A stretch of DNA of 64,000 nt from an uncultured Prevotellaceae bacterium. Its GTDB lineage: Bacteria > Bacteroidota > Bacteroidia > Bacteroidales > Bacteroidaceae. The position numbers and the translations under genes are program-made. Positions 1 through 8,947 of this stretch are shown one piece after another. The DNA is taken from positions 1 to 64,000 of the forward strand of contig CACYQZ010000008.1 of assembly GCA_902776665.1 (NCBI GenBank), given 5' to 3'. The notes under the pieces were generated by a model. The model worked only from the letters and a program-made list of their open reading frames with translations, did no database searches and had not been told where the DNA came from. Within the stretch, counting starts at the first letter, position 1; every line of letters begins with the position of its first letter.

Positions 1-24
1 GGCAAGAAGGTTGTTCTTAAATGA
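1..24 (+). CDS. C-terminal end of a secreted protein (partial)
   Basis: The first 24 bases read in frame 1 as GKKVVLK followed by TGA. The same ending occurs in the proteins that finish at 11967 (GKKVVVK) and 29810 (GKKIVK), where it is the last part of a short C-terminal sorting-like tail. This is therefore most likely the last seven codons of another exported protein whose body lies outside the window. Nothing else about it can be said. The downstream hairpin at 44-74 supports the end of a transcript here. Confidence 0.6.
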   Translation, partial: GKKVVLK

Positions 25-43
25 TAAATGAAAAATGATAAAG

Positions 44-74
44 TCGGGAATGCGAAAGCGTTCCCGATTTTTTT
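44..74 (+). terminator. Rho-independent terminator
   Basis: A 10-bp stem (44-53 with 58-67, one G-U pair) closes a GAAA tetraloop and is followed directly by seven T. It would end the plus-strand transcript of the truncated gene at 1-24. Confidence 0.85.
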
Positions 75-100
75 GAACTCCTTACTCCTCAACTCCCAAT

Positions 101-133
101 AAAAAATCGGAGCAAAACTGCTCCGATTTTTTA
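101..133. terminator. Bidirectional terminator below rseP
   Basis: A perfect 9-bp stem (106-114 with 119-127, AAAC loop) has an A-run on its left and a T-run on its right, so it can act on either strand. It lies just beyond the rseP stop codon at 136 and is the likely end of the dxr-rseP transcript. Confidence 0.8.
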
Positions 134-135
134 TT

Positions 136-1569
136 TTACATATACCCTAACCATCGAAGTATATCGTTGAGATTCGCGACAACCATCAAGAGGATAAGGA
201 TGCCGAAACCAACGTATTCGGCGCGAATCATAAACTTTTCGGTGGGTTTGCGACCCGTAATCATTTCGTAAAGCAAGAAGAGTACGTGGCCGCCGTCGAG
301 AGCGGGAATCGGCAGGATGTTCATGAACGCGAGGATGATGGAAAGGAAAGCCGTCATCAGCCAGAACATGTGCCAGTCCCAAACGGGCGGGAAAAGGCTA
401 CCGATGGCACCAAAACCACCGAGCGACTTCGCACCGTCGGACGAGAAGAGGTATTTCAGGTCGCCGACATAGCCGCCGAGCACGTTCCAACCATATTTCA
501 CACCTGCGGGAATGCTCTCAAAGAAACCATAGCTGACCTTCGTGGGCTCGTAGTAGCTCAACAGGCTCGTCATGCCGACGCCGAGTTGGAGTTCGGGCGT
601 GAGGACGATGATGGCGGTGTCGGGGGTGTTGGGTGTTGGGTGTTGGGTGATGGGTGATGGGTGATGGGTGATAGGTGTTAGGTGTTGGAAGACGACGGTA
701 GCGGTGCGGAGGCGGAGTGAATCAGCAGCGGTAGTGGCGGCGGTCATTTGGTCGGCGAGGCGACCCGTCTGTTCGGTAAATTCGTTCCACGAATCGACCG
801 CTACGCCATTGATGGCCAAAATCTTATCACCCTTTCTAATGCCAGCCTTCGCTGCCGGTGAATCGGCCAAAACCGTGTCGATTTCGGCAGGGATGAACGG
901 ACGGCAGAAGTTCGGCGTCGATTTCAGCATACTAAGCAGGTTGATGTCGCCCGGCAGGTTGAGCGTCATGGCTTGTCCGTCGCGGATGATTCGCACCTCG
1001 TGCGCCTCGCTGATGTCGCGAAACAGGTCGGCGGAAAAGTCCTTGAAATCGCCTTTTTCGGTACCAATCAGGATGTCGCCATCGCGGAAACCGTGGCTTT
1101 TCGCCTCTTGATTGAACTTCATACCCATCGTCATGTCTTTCACAGCGATGTATTCGTCGCCCCACGTGTAGAGCACCATCGAATAAATGAACAAGGCAAG
1201 CAGGAAATTGACCAGCACGCCGCCAATCATGATGAGCAGTCGCTGCCACGCGGGTTTCGTGCGAAATTCCCACGGCTGTTCAGGCTGTTTCATCTGCTCG
1301 ACATCGAACGACTCGTCGATCATGCCCGAGATTTTGCAGTAGCCGCCAAGCGGTAGCCAGCCGATGCCGTAGGTGGTATCGCTGTTTTTGGGTTTGTACT
1401 TGAAAAGCGAGCCCTTCCACTTCCAGATGCTGGGGTCGAAGAAGAGGTAGAATTTCTCGACGCGCACGCCGAAGAGCTTTGAAAAGAAGAAATGTCCGCC
1501 TTCGTGGAGAAGCACGAGGAGCGAAATGGCCAGTACGAACTGGAGGAGTTTAATCAGAAATATTTCCAT
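136..1569 (-). CDS. rseP: RIP metalloprotease RseP (site-2 protease)
   Basis: An intramembrane zinc protease of the inner membrane, which in characterised relatives cleaves anti-sigma factors and signal-peptide remnants. Seen: the active-site HEGGH (His22, Glu23, His26) in the first membrane segment, a second hydrophobic segment after GGVLVNF, a PDZ domain (SPAAKAGIRKGDKILAING), and the C-terminal NILPIPALDGGH motif that supplies the third zinc ligand. At 477 residues it is somewhat longer than usual because of a 63-nt heptad repeat (624-686) that encodes a Pro/Thr/His-rich stretch at about residues 295-316, after the PDZ domain. It lies downstream of dxr on the same strand, a common arrangement, with a short AT-rich gap between them. 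The identification is secure; the insertion is the unusual part. Confidence 0.95.
   Translation of the reverse strand: MEIFLIKLLQFVLAISLLVLLHEGGHFFFSKLFGVRVEKFYLFFDPSIWKWKGSLFKYKPKNSDTTYGIGWLPLGGYCKISGMIDESFDVEQMKQPEQPWEFRTKPAWQRLLIMIGGVLVNFLLALFIYSMVLYTWGDEYIAVKDMTMGMKFNQEAKSHGFRDGDILIGTEKGDFKDFSADLFRDISEAHEVRIIRDGQAMTLNLPGDINLLSMLKSTPNFCRPFIPAEIDTVLADSPAAKAGIRKGDKILAINGVAVDSWNEFTEQTGRLADQMTAATTAADSLRLRTATVVFQHLTPITHHPSPITQHPTPNTPDTAIIVLTPELQLGVGMTSLLSYYEPTKVSYGFFESIPAGVKYGWNVLGGYVGDLKYLFSSDGAKSLGGFGAIGSLFPPVWDWHMFWLMTAFLSIILAFMNILPIPALDGGHVLFLLYEMITGRKPTEKFMIRAEYVGFGILILLMVVANLNDILRWLGYM
624..686. repeat. Heptad repeat inside rseP (9 units)
   Basis: Nine consecutive 7-nt units on the plus strand: three GGGTGTT, four GGGTGAT and two AGGTGTT. 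The total of 63 nt is 21 codons, so the rseP frame is kept. On the rseP sense strand the word is the ACCCAAC type that also occurs inside murA. Confidence 0.9.
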
Positions 1570-1643
1570 TGTTTTTGACTGTTGATTTTTGAATTTTGAG
1601 AGTTAAATTATCGGCAAACCGATGAAAAATGATGATTTTTTAT

Positions 1644-1672
1644 TATTCAATGTTCAATGTTTAATGTTCAAT
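1644..1672 (-). repeat. Heptad repeat forming the dxr 3' end
   Basis: On the minus strand this is a run of ATTGAAC-type 7-nt units. It supplies the last residues of Dxr (NIKH) and its TGA stop, then continues into the gap before rseP. Confidence 0.8.
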
Positions 1673-2814
1673 AAGTTTTCCGCGATTCGGCGAGCCTCAG
1701 CATCCGTTTCGAGGTAGGTTTCAAGCGTTGGATTCGCGCTGAACGGGGTGCGCTGCATCGTTTCGGAGATGATGTCGGCCATCTGCGGGAACGAGCAACG
1801 GTCGCGTCGGAACGCCTCGTTCACCACTTCGTTGGCGGCATTGAGGATGCAGGGCATATTTCCACCGCGCTGAATGGCCTCGTAAGCCAGTGCCAGACAG
1901 CGGAATTTCGATGTGTCGGGCTCGAAAAATTCGAGCGAACGGCTCTTAAAGAGGTCGAGGCGCTTTTCGTTGAGGTGAAGGCGCTCGGGAAACGAAAACG
2001 CATACTGGATGGGCAGTTTCATATCGGGTACGCCGAGTTGCGCCTTCACGCTGCCGTCGATGAACTGCACAGCGCTGTGGACGATGCTCTGCGGATGGAT
2101 GAGCACCTCGATTTGCTCGGCTGGAACGCCAAACAGCCACTTCGCTTCCATCACCTCAAAACCTTTGTTCATCAGCGTGGCGGAGTCGATGGTGATTTTC
2201 GCGCCCATGTCCCACGTCGGGTGGCGGAGCGCATCGGCAGCGGTGACATTAGCGAGTTGGTCGGCTGTCATCGTTCGGAACGGACCGCCCGAACACGTGA
2301 GCAGAATTTTCTCGACTTCGTTGTCGCCCTCACCCACGAGACACTGGAAAATGGCCGAATGTTCACTATCGACGGGAAGTATCGGCACGCGATTTTCCTG
2401 TGCGAGTTGGCAGATGAGTTCGCCTGCCACGACGAGCGTTTCCTTGTTGGCGAGGCAGATTTTCTTCCGTGCGCGGATGGCGTGGATGGTCGGTTCGAGA
2501 CCCGAAAAGCCCACCATCGCCGTTAGCACCATATCGATGGGTTCGGCCTCGACGATGTCGTTCAACGCCTGCCGACCGGCATAAACCTTGATGTCGGGAC
2601 GGTCGCTGAGCAGCGATTTCAGTTCGTCGTAGCGGTCTTCGTTGGCCACGACCACCGCCGCCGGATTGAACTGCCGAGCCTGTTGCGCCAGCAGTTCCAC
2701 GCGGTTATTGGCCGTCAGCGCATAGACCTCGTAGCGGTCGGCGTGCTGGCTGATGACTTCGAGAGCCTGCGTGCCGATGGAGCCGGTCGAACCGAGAATA
2801 CAAATCTGTTTCAT
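1654..2814 (-). CDS. dxr: 1-deoxy-D-xylulose 5-phosphate reductoisomerase
   Basis: Second step of the MEP isoprenoid pathway: converts DXP to 2-C-methylerythritol 4-phosphate using NADPH and a divalent metal, in the cytoplasm. Seen: the N-terminal nucleotide-binding GSTGSIG, the central LANKETLVVAG and LPVDSEHSAIFQ motifs, and PTWDMGAKITIDSATLMNKG around the metal and substrate site. The ATG at 2814 (MKQICILG) gives 386 residues, the family's normal size; an upstream in-frame ATG at 2835 lies within a repeat tract and would add seven unrelated residues. The last residues, LLNIKH, come from an ATTGAAC heptad repeat rather than from conserved sequence. Dxs (14211) and IspF (58710) of the same pathway are also in the window but in other operons. 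Confidence 0.95.
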   Translation of the reverse strand: MKQICILGSTGSIGTQALEVISQHADRYEVYALTANNRVELLAQQARQFNPAAVVVANEDRYDELKSLLSDRPDIKVYAGRQALNDIVEAEPIDMVLTAMVGFSGLEPTIHAIRARKKICLANKETLVVAGELICQLAQENRVPILPVDSEHSAIFQCLVGEGDNEVEKILLTCSGGPFRTMTADQLANVTAADALRHPTWDMGAKITIDSATLMNKGFEVMEAKWLFGVPAEQIEVLIHPQSIVHSAVQFIDGSVKAQLGVPDMKLPIQYAFSFPERLHLNEKRLDLFKSRSLEFFEPDTSKFRCLALAYEAIQRGGNMPCILNAANEVVNEAFRRDRCSFPQMADIISETMQRTPFSANPTLETYLETDAEARRIAENLLNIKH

Positions 2815-2860
2815 TTGACTATTTGACGATTTCACGATTTGACGATTTTTTACAATTTAA
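2815..2860 (-). repeat. Heptad-like leader repeat before dxr
   Basis: On the dxr sense strand the bases before the ATG are degenerate ATCGTCAA/ATAGTCAA repeats of 7-8 nt. They are poor in C and lie exactly where a ribosome would load. Confidence 0.75.
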
Positions 2861-3003
2861 TGGTTTTTCGATAGAACAATAGTGTCTTGTTGTCGAAATG
2901 AACTGCAAATTTCCGCTTTTTTCCGCAAATAGCCAAAAAAGTGCATCATTTTTAATTTTTTTCAAGTTTTCATCGAAATTTTACTTAAAAAAAAGAAGAA
3001 ATT

Positions 3004-3033
3004 TTGCTTTTTTCTTATTTTTTTGTAATTTTG
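3004..3033 (+). promoter_or_regulatory. Bacteroidota-type promoter
   Basis: TTTG at 3004-3007, 18 nt, then TAATTTTG at 3026-3033 match the -33/-7 elements of the primary sigma factor in Bacteroidota. The start codon of the metalloprotease follows 57 nt downstream. The rest of the 2861-3089 gap is AT-rich and shows no other feature. Confidence 0.7.
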
Positions 3034-3089
3034 CAGGTTAAAATACCAACTATTTGTTTAGGATAACTGAATTTGATTTTTTTGAAACA

Positions 3090-5624
3090 ATGAAGATGAA
3101 CGATATTTTTCCCAAACGATTGACATTTGGAATTTGCACGTTGGCGGCATTGATGGTGGCTTCGCCGGCGGAGGCTTCGCTTTTCAAGAAGAAGAAAAAA
3201 GTGGAGAAGACGGAAACGGTGTCGCCGTACAAGAAACTGACGGGGCGCGACTCGGTGGCGTGGAACGGCGTGATGAATGTCATCAGCAAGGACGACACGT
3301 TTTATTTCGAGATTCCGACGCGGCTGCTCGGACGTAGTTTTCTCGTCACAAACCGACTGCTGAAAGTGCCCGAAGAACTCAACGAATCGGGCGTGAACAA
3401 AGGCATCAACTACGAAAATCAGGTGGTGAGTTTCCATTGGAACAAAAAGCGCAAGATTGTGGAGATTCGCCAACAGCGCAACACGCCCGAGGTCAACGAA
3501 TGGGAGCGGTTGGCATCGTCGGTCAGCGACAACTATGTGAACCCGATTCTGTGCAGTTTGGAGGTCGAGGCCGCGCCGAAAGATTCGTCGTCGGTCATCG
3601 TGAAGGTGAACGACCTTTTCAACGGGAAAAACAGCTGTCTGAACGACGTTTTCAACGCCATCAACATCGGCACATCGCCCAAATCGGACTTGTCGCACGT
3701 CATCGTCATCAAGGCGTTTCAAAACAACGTGACGGCACGCGCCGAACTGACGACAACCGTCACCGAGGGGCACGACAAAGTGAATGTCACCGTGGAAGTG
3801 AGCACCTCGCTCACGCTGTTGCCCGAAACGGCGATGGCAGGCCGCGAGGAGAACCAGCGAATCGGTTATTTCACGACTTCGCGACTGCAATACACCGACA
3901 CCCAACAGCGCGTGAAAACGAAGCGATACGTGACGCGCTGGCGCGTCGAACCGAAGGACACGGCGGCCTATCTGCGCGGCGAACTCACGGAACCGCAGAA
4001 GCCGATTCTTATCTATATCGACAAAGCCGTGCCGACGCACCTCAGACCCTATATTAAAAAAGGTATTCTCGACTGGAACGTGGCTTTTGAACGGGCTGGA
4101 TTCAAAGATGTGATACGCGTGGAAGACCTGCCCGACAGCCTCGAGCGCGAGGGCGACGACATTGCCACGTCGGTTTTGACATACGCTGCATCGGAAAAAT
4201 CGAACGCGATGGGACCATCGACCTTCGACCCTCGCACGGGTGAGATTTTCGAGGCCGACATCATCTGGTGGCACAACGTGCAGGCACTCATCAGCGACTG
4301 GGTGACGGTGCAGACAGGCCCTGTGAACCCTGCTGCGCGACGGCTCGACCTGCCCGAAGAACTCATCGGCGACGCTGCCCGATTCGTGGCCTGCCACGAG
4401 ATGGGTCACTCGCTCGGATTGCGCCATAACTTCATCGCTTCGGCGGCCTACCCCACCGATTCGCTGCGCTCGCGCACGTTTACCGACAAGATGGGTGGCA
4501 CTGCGCCCTCGATTATGGACTATGCGCGTTTCAACTACGTGGCACAGCCCGGCGACAACGTGAAAAATCTCTCGCCGAACATCGGACCTTACGATTTGTT
4601 GGCCATCGAATGGGGTTATCGTTGGTTCCCCGACGAAAATCAGGCGAAAACCGCGCTTTACAAACTGCTTCAAGCGCATCAAGGACCGCTCTATCGCTAC
4701 AGCGAAGGCCAGCCGCCACGCACCGCCATCGACCCGCGCACGCTGAGCGAGGACATTGGCGACGACGCGATGAAATCGGCCACCTACGGCATCGCGAACC
4801 TCAAGCGAATCGTGCCCAACATCGTCGATTGGACGCGCAACGGCGAGCCCGGCCAGACCTACGACGAGGCCGCCCAACTCTATGCGTCGGTCATCTACCA
4901 GTGGGAGCTCTACCATTATCACGTGATGGCGAACATCGGTGGAATGTACATCGAAAACACCACCATCGGCGACGGTCAGAAGACGTTTACGTTTGTCGAA
5001 AAGGAAAAACAGCGTCGCGCCACACAGTTCCTGCTCGACGAGGTGCTGACCTATCCGCGTTGGCTCTTCGACGTGCCGCTGGCGAACTACACTTACATCC
5101 ATCGGAAAACGCCCAACGGCATCCACGAAATGAGTCCGACGATGATGCTGAAAACCCAGCAAAATTACGTGATTTGGGATATGCTCACCAACGACCGACT
5201 GGTGCGGATGCTCGACAACGAATGGCAAAACGGCAAACAGGCGTTCACCGTGATTGACTACATCGATATGCTTCACAAACACATTTTTGCGACGACGATT
5301 GCCCGAAAATCGCCCAACGTGATGCAGCGGAGCCTACAAAAAAGTTACGTCGATGCGCTGATGACGGCGGCTGCCGAGAGCGAGGGTGTGAAAATCAACG
5401 CGAGCGCGAAAGACAAGAGCCTGACGACGCGGGCGCGGACGATTCAGCACTCGAACAACCAAATCAATCGAACGAGCGACGCGCTCAGCGTGAAGCGGGC
5501 GGAGTTGCTGCGCATCGTGAAACTGCTGAAAGCGAGTCGGTCGAGTGCCGACACGGCTGCCCGAATGCACTACGACGACCTTGTTTTGAGAATTCAGACG
5601 GCGCTGGGATTAATTAAGAATTAA
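3090..5624 (+). CDS. Secreted zinc-dependent metalloprotease (metzincin type, DUF5117/DUF4953-like)
   Basis: A predicted exported peptidase. Seen: an N-terminal hydrophobic signal (LTFGICTLAALMVASPAEA), the extended zinc site HEMGHSLGLRH (His436, Glu437, His440, His446), and a Met-turn-like SIMDY with Met476. These are the hallmarks of metzincins, and the overall layout fits the large Bacteroidota DUF5117-DUF4953 family. The ATG at 3090 (MKMND) is preferred over the TTG at 3054 because it places the signal peptide at the N-terminus and leaves a normal leader. The gene is 844 residues long. It is separated from the susC-like gene by only 30 nt of heptad repeat, so the two are probably co-transcribed. 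Its substrate is unknown; the neighbourhood suggests it supplies peptides to the downstream importer. The last residues (LIKN) and the stop are repeat-derived. Confidence 0.88.
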   Translation: MKMNDIFPKRLTFGICTLAALMVASPAEASLFKKKKKVEKTETVSPYKKLTGRDSVAWNGVMNVISKDDTFYFEIPTRLLGRSFLVTNRLLKVPEELNESGVNKGINYENQVVSFHWNKKRKIVEIRQQRNTPEVNEWERLASSVSDNYVNPILCSLEVEAAPKDSSSVIVKVNDLFNGKNSCLNDVFNAINIGTSPKSDLSHVIVIKAFQNNVTARAELTTTVTEGHDKVNVTVEVSTSLTLLPETAMAGREENQRIGYFTTSRLQYTDTQQRVKTKRYVTRWRVEPKDTAAYLRGELTEPQKPILIYIDKAVPTHLRPYIKKGILDWNVAFERAGFKDVIRVEDLPDSLEREGDDIATSVLTYAASEKSNAMGPSTFDPRTGEIFEADIIWWHNVQALISDWVTVQTGPVNPAARRLDLPEELIGDAARFVACHEMGHSLGLRHNFIASAAYPTDSLRSRTFTDKMGGTAPSIMDYARFNYVAQPGDNVKNLSPNIGPYDLLAIEWGYRWFPDENQAKTALYKLLQAHQGPLYRYSEGQPPRTAIDPRTLSEDIGDDAMKSATYGIANLKRIVPNIVDWTRNGEPGQTYDEAAQLYASVIYQWELYHYHVMANIGGMYIENTTIGDGQKTFTFVEKEKQRRATQFLLDEVLTYPRWLFDVPLANYTYIHRKTPNGIHEMSPTMMLKTQQNYVIWDMLTNDRLVRMLDNEWQNGKQAFTVIDYIDMLHKHIFATTIARKSPNVMQRSLQKSYVDALMTAAAESEGVKINASAKDKSLTTRARTIQHSNNQINRTSDALSVKRAELLRIVKLLKASRSSADTAARMHYDDLVLRIQTALGLIKN

Positions 5625-5652
5625 GAATTAGTAATTAAGAATTAAGAATTAA
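5611..5652 (+). repeat. AATTAAG heptad repeat
   Basis: About five AATTAAG-type 7-nt units run from the last codons of the metalloprotease through its TAA stop to the ATG of the next gene at 5655. Because the period is 7, stop codons fall in all three frames. Confidence 0.85.
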
Positions 5653-5654
5653 AT

Positions 5655-8600
5655 ATGAGGCTAAGATTTTTATTATTGATACAATTTTTCGTGCTGACGC
5701 TATCAGCGCAGAACCGCGTGGTGACGGGCGTTGTGAACGATGCCGATGCTGCCGACGAACCGCTGATGGCCGCCACAGTCGCCGTGTTGGACGGCAACGG
5801 CAACACGCTCGACGGAACGACCACGAATCTCGACGGACAATTCACGCTGAACGTGCCGCCGCACGCCACGCAACTCAAAGTCAGTTACATTTCCTACGAA
5901 ACGCAGACTGTGACGCTGCGCGAGGGCGTGAACCACTACACCGTCGCACTGCGCTCCGACGCGAAAAAAGTGGGCGAGGTGGTCGTGACGGGCTATCAGA
6001 AAATTGACCGCCGCAAACTCACCGCTGCCACGACGACCATCAACATTGACGAGGAGAGCGTCGGTGCCGTAAAAAACATCGACCAAGCCCTCGCCGGACA
6101 GATTGCCGGACTCGCTGCCGTGAACACGTCGGGTGCACCTGGAGCGCCACTGAAACTGCGTATTCGCGGTACGGCTTCGATCAACGGAACGCAGGAACCG
6201 CTGTGGGTGCTCGATGGTATTCCCCTCGACGGCACCGACATTCCCGCGATGGAAGATTTGAAGGACATCGACAACATCTACCAGACATCGATTGCAGGTC
6301 TGAACCCTGCCGACATCGAGACGATTACCGTGCTGAAAGATGCTGCTGCAACGGCGATTTACGGTGCTCGGGCGGCGAATGGCGTCATTGTCATCACGAC
6401 GAAAAACGGTAAAGTCGGCAAAACTCACGTCAATTTCAATGCAAAAATGTCGTTCAGTCCGAAAACTGACATTTCGCGCCTGAATCTGCTCAATTCGGCA
6501 CAGAAAATCGACCTCGAACTGGCGCTTCTCGCCTCGGACTACACCTATCGCCAGCACAAGGGCGGCGTGGCCGAGATTTTGTCGTCGTATGGTGAAACAA
6601 GTGCCTATCAACAAGGCGGTTGGAACGCTTTGTCGAGCGAAACGCAGACCGCCATCAACCACCTTCGCGGCATCAACACCGATTGGAACGACATTCTTTT
6701 CCGCAGCGTTTTCAATCAGGAATACAACGTCAGCGTGTCGGGCGGCAGCGACCGCGCCGATTATTATACTTCGGTCGGTTACTACGACGAGCAAGGCAAC
6801 GTGACGGGCGTGAAAAACAACCGTTTCAATCTCGCTGTAAAAACCAATTTCAAAATCAACCAACGGCTCATCGTCGGCGTGTCGGTCTTTGCGAACCAGC
6901 GTCAGCAGCGCAGCTATCTCACTGATTACAATGGCTTTACGAATCCTGTCTATTATTCGCGACTCGCCAATCCGTATATGACGGCCTACGACGCGCAAGG
7001 TCGCTACGTTTATGACACCAACGTGCAGGGAAAGGAAGATTCGTCGCTCGATTTCAACATTTTCGAAGAGCGTGCCAACGGCCACAACAAGCGCAAAGAC
7101 CAGCAGTTGATGACGATTTTCGATGCCGAACTGAAACTGATGCCAGGATTGAAACTGACCTCGCAGTTCGGACTGCAATTCGATAATTACGACATCTCGA
7201 AATACGCGGGCGAGAACACGTTTGCGATGCGCAAGGACAAACTTTTCGCCACCTATATGATTGACGGCGAGAAACGCTCGATTCTGCCCGACGGCGGTTC
7301 GCACAAAGTGACCGAATACCACAATTACCAATGGACGTGGAAGGCGATGGCCGAATACGCGAAAGACTGGAACAAAATCAATGAAATCGAGGTGATGCTT
7401 GGCACGGAAGTGCGCCACGCCGAGGCTCGGTCGGTCTATTCCGCCGCCTACGGCTACGATGACCGCACGCTCACTTCGCAGCCCATCATTTTCCCCAACG
7501 AGTCGGTTGCCGAGCAATATCCGCTGCATCAGGAAACGCACGCCGAAAACGCTTTTGTTTCGTGGTTTGCCACGGCTTCCTACACGCTTCGCCACCGCTA
7601 CACGCTTGGCGGTAGCATCCGTTTCGACGGTAGCGATGTCTTCGGCGTCGCCAAAAAATATCGCTATTTACCACTCTACTCAGTCAGCGGACTCTGGCGC
7701 ATCAGTCAGGAACCGTTTATGAAGAAGGCGAAGGCCGTCAGCAACCTCGCGATTCGCGCTTCCTACGGTCTTCAGGGCAATATCGACAAAAATACGTCGC
7801 CCTACTTGATTGGTACTTTCGACCGCGTCGTCATCTTGCCGGGCAACACCGAGACCGTGATTTCCGCCGAAACCGCACCCAACTCGAAACTGCGCTGGGA
7901 AAAGACCGAAAACGTGAACGCAGGTGTTGATATGGCGTTCTTCAACAACGCCGTGACGCTGAGTTTCGACTACTATTTCCGCCATTCCACCGACCTCATC
8001 GGAATGAAGATGCTGCCGTTGGAAACAGGATTCTCATCGACCACCATCAACTGGGCGACGATGGACAACCACGGCTTTGAAATTGCCATCGGAACGCGCA
8101 ATTTCGACACGAAAGACTTCAAATGGACCACGAATCTGAACCTCGGATTCAACAAAAACAAGATTTTGCGCGAGACAGTCGCCGAAAACGCCACTTATCC
8201 AGGTCGCGAAGGCTATCCCGTCGGGGCAATTTTCGCCTACAAGACCGACGGCCTCGACAGTGAGGGTTATCCGCTCTTCGTCGGAAAAGACGGTCAGAAA
8301 ATGAGCGCCACCGAGTTCCTGAAACTCAACCATCACGGTGGAAGCGGCCTCACTGCCGAGGAACAGCGCAACCTCTACACCTATATGGGAACGACCGACC
8401 CGAAGGTTTCTGGCGGTTTCATCAACCATTTTGAATACAAAAACTGGTCGCTCGGTATCAACTGGCTCTTTAACCTTGGGATGAAGGTTCGCGTGCAGCC
8501 GTCGTACTCGCCTGCGACCTACGACCGCGGCCTCAACACCAATGCCGACATCCTCAACCGATGGACGGCGGAAAATCCGACAGGACAGTTCCCGCGCCTG

Positions 8601-8906
8601 ATGGTGAGCAACGAACGGCCCGCCGAGTATATCCGCTATTCGGAATACAACCTCTACAGTATGCTCGACACGTGGGTGCGCAGCAGCAACTATTTCCGCT
8701 GCCAAAGCATCCGACTCGGCTATAAGTTCCCCACGACGCTCATCCAGCGCGTCGGAATGACCAGCGCGTCGCTTTCCGTCGAGGCTCGCAACCTCTTCGT
8801 CATCGCGTCGAACTACAACAACTTCCTCGACCCCGAAACGATGGGAAATCCCTACGCACAGCCGATTCCCAAGAGTTTTATTGTCGGATTGAATATTGGG
8901 TTTTAG
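5655..8906 (+). CDS. SusC/RagA-family TonB-dependent outer membrane transporter
   Basis: Imports large ligands across the outer membrane using TonB energy, working with a SusD/RagB lipoprotein lid. Seen: signal peptide MRLRFLLLIQFFVLTLSAQ; a CarboxypepD_reg-like domain (about residues 20-100, VVTGVVND...TTTNLDGQFTLNV); the SusC-type transition VVVTGYQKIDRRKL and a plug domain with LAGQIAGL, IRGTASINGTQEPLWVLDG and ATAIYGARAANGVIVITTK; then a long beta-barrel ending in the typical KSFIVGLNIGF. At 1083 residues it is full length. The adjacent metalloprotease and lack of glycoside hydrolases make a peptide ligand (RagAB-like) more likely than a glycan; this is an inference. Confidence 0.95.
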   Translation: MRLRFLLLIQFFVLTLSAQNRVVTGVVNDADAADEPLMAATVAVLDGNGNTLDGTTTNLDGQFTLNVPPHATQLKVSYISYETQTVTLREGVNHYTVALRSDAKKVGEVVVTGYQKIDRRKLTAATTTINIDEESVGAVKNIDQALAGQIAGLAAVNTSGAPGAPLKLRIRGTASINGTQEPLWVLDGIPLDGTDIPAMEDLKDIDNIYQTSIAGLNPADIETITVLKDAAATAIYGARAANGVIVITTKNGKVGKTHVNFNAKMSFSPKTDISRLNLLNSAQKIDLELALLASDYTYRQHKGGVAEILSSYGETSAYQQGGWNALSSETQTAINHLRGINTDWNDILFRSVFNQEYNVSVSGGSDRADYYTSVGYYDEQGNVTGVKNNRFNLAVKTNFKINQRLIVGVSVFANQRQQRSYLTDYNGFTNPVYYSRLANPYMTAYDAQGRYVYDTNVQGKEDSSLDFNIFEERANGHNKRKDQQLMTIFDAELKLMPGLKLTSQFGLQFDNYDISKYAGENTFAMRKDKLFATYMIDGEKRSILPDGGSHKVTEYHNYQWTWKAMAEYAKDWNKINEIEVMLGTEVRHAEARSVYSAAYGYDDRTLTSQPIIFPNESVAEQYPLHQETHAENAFVSWFATASYTLRHRYTLGGSIRFDGSDVFGVAKKYRYLPLYSVSGLWRISQEPFMKKAKAVSNLAIRASYGLQGNIDKNTSPYLIGTFDRVVILPGNTETVISAETAPNSKLRWEKTENVNAGVDMAFFNNAVTLSFDYYFRHSTDLIGMKMLPLETGFSSTTINWATMDNHGFEIAIGTRNFDTKDFKWTTNLNLGFNKNKILRETVAENATYPGREGYPVGAIFAYKTDGLDSEGYPLFVGKDGQKMSATEFLKLNHHGGSGLTAEEQRNLYTYMGTTDPKVSGGFINHFEYKNWSLGINWLFNLGMKVRVQPSYSPATYDRGLNTNADILNRWTAENPTGQFPRLMVSNERPAEYIRYSEYNLYSMLDTWVRSSNYFRCQSIRLGYKFPTTLIQRVGMTSASLSVEARNLFVIASNYNNFLDPETMGNPYAQPIPKSFIVGLNIGF

Positions 8907-8907
8907 A

Positions 8908-8941
8908 ACGAAAAGGTGAAAAAGTAAAAAGGTAAAAAAAG
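8908..8941 (+). repeat. AAAAGGT-type repeat between susC and susD genes
   Basis: Degenerate 7-8 nt units of the AAAAGGT type fill the whole gap up to the ATG of the SusD gene and contain no C apart from the first bases. Confidence 0.75.
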
Positions 8942-8947
8942 ATGATT

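Noticed and set aside
3015-5282. 755-codon open frame antisense to the metalloprotease gene
   Set aside because: It mirrors a well-supported gene with a metzincin motif and has low-complexity Arg/His/Val-rich content. Such antisense frames arise from the biased third codon positions of this genome.
5703-7595. Long antisense frame within the SusC-like gene
   Set aside because: Same codon-bias artefact; no domain and an unusual residue composition.
8942-8947. ATG at 8942 as the SusD start
   Set aside because: Not excluded, but the ATG at 8948 gives a cleaner lipoprotein signal (MKKK).
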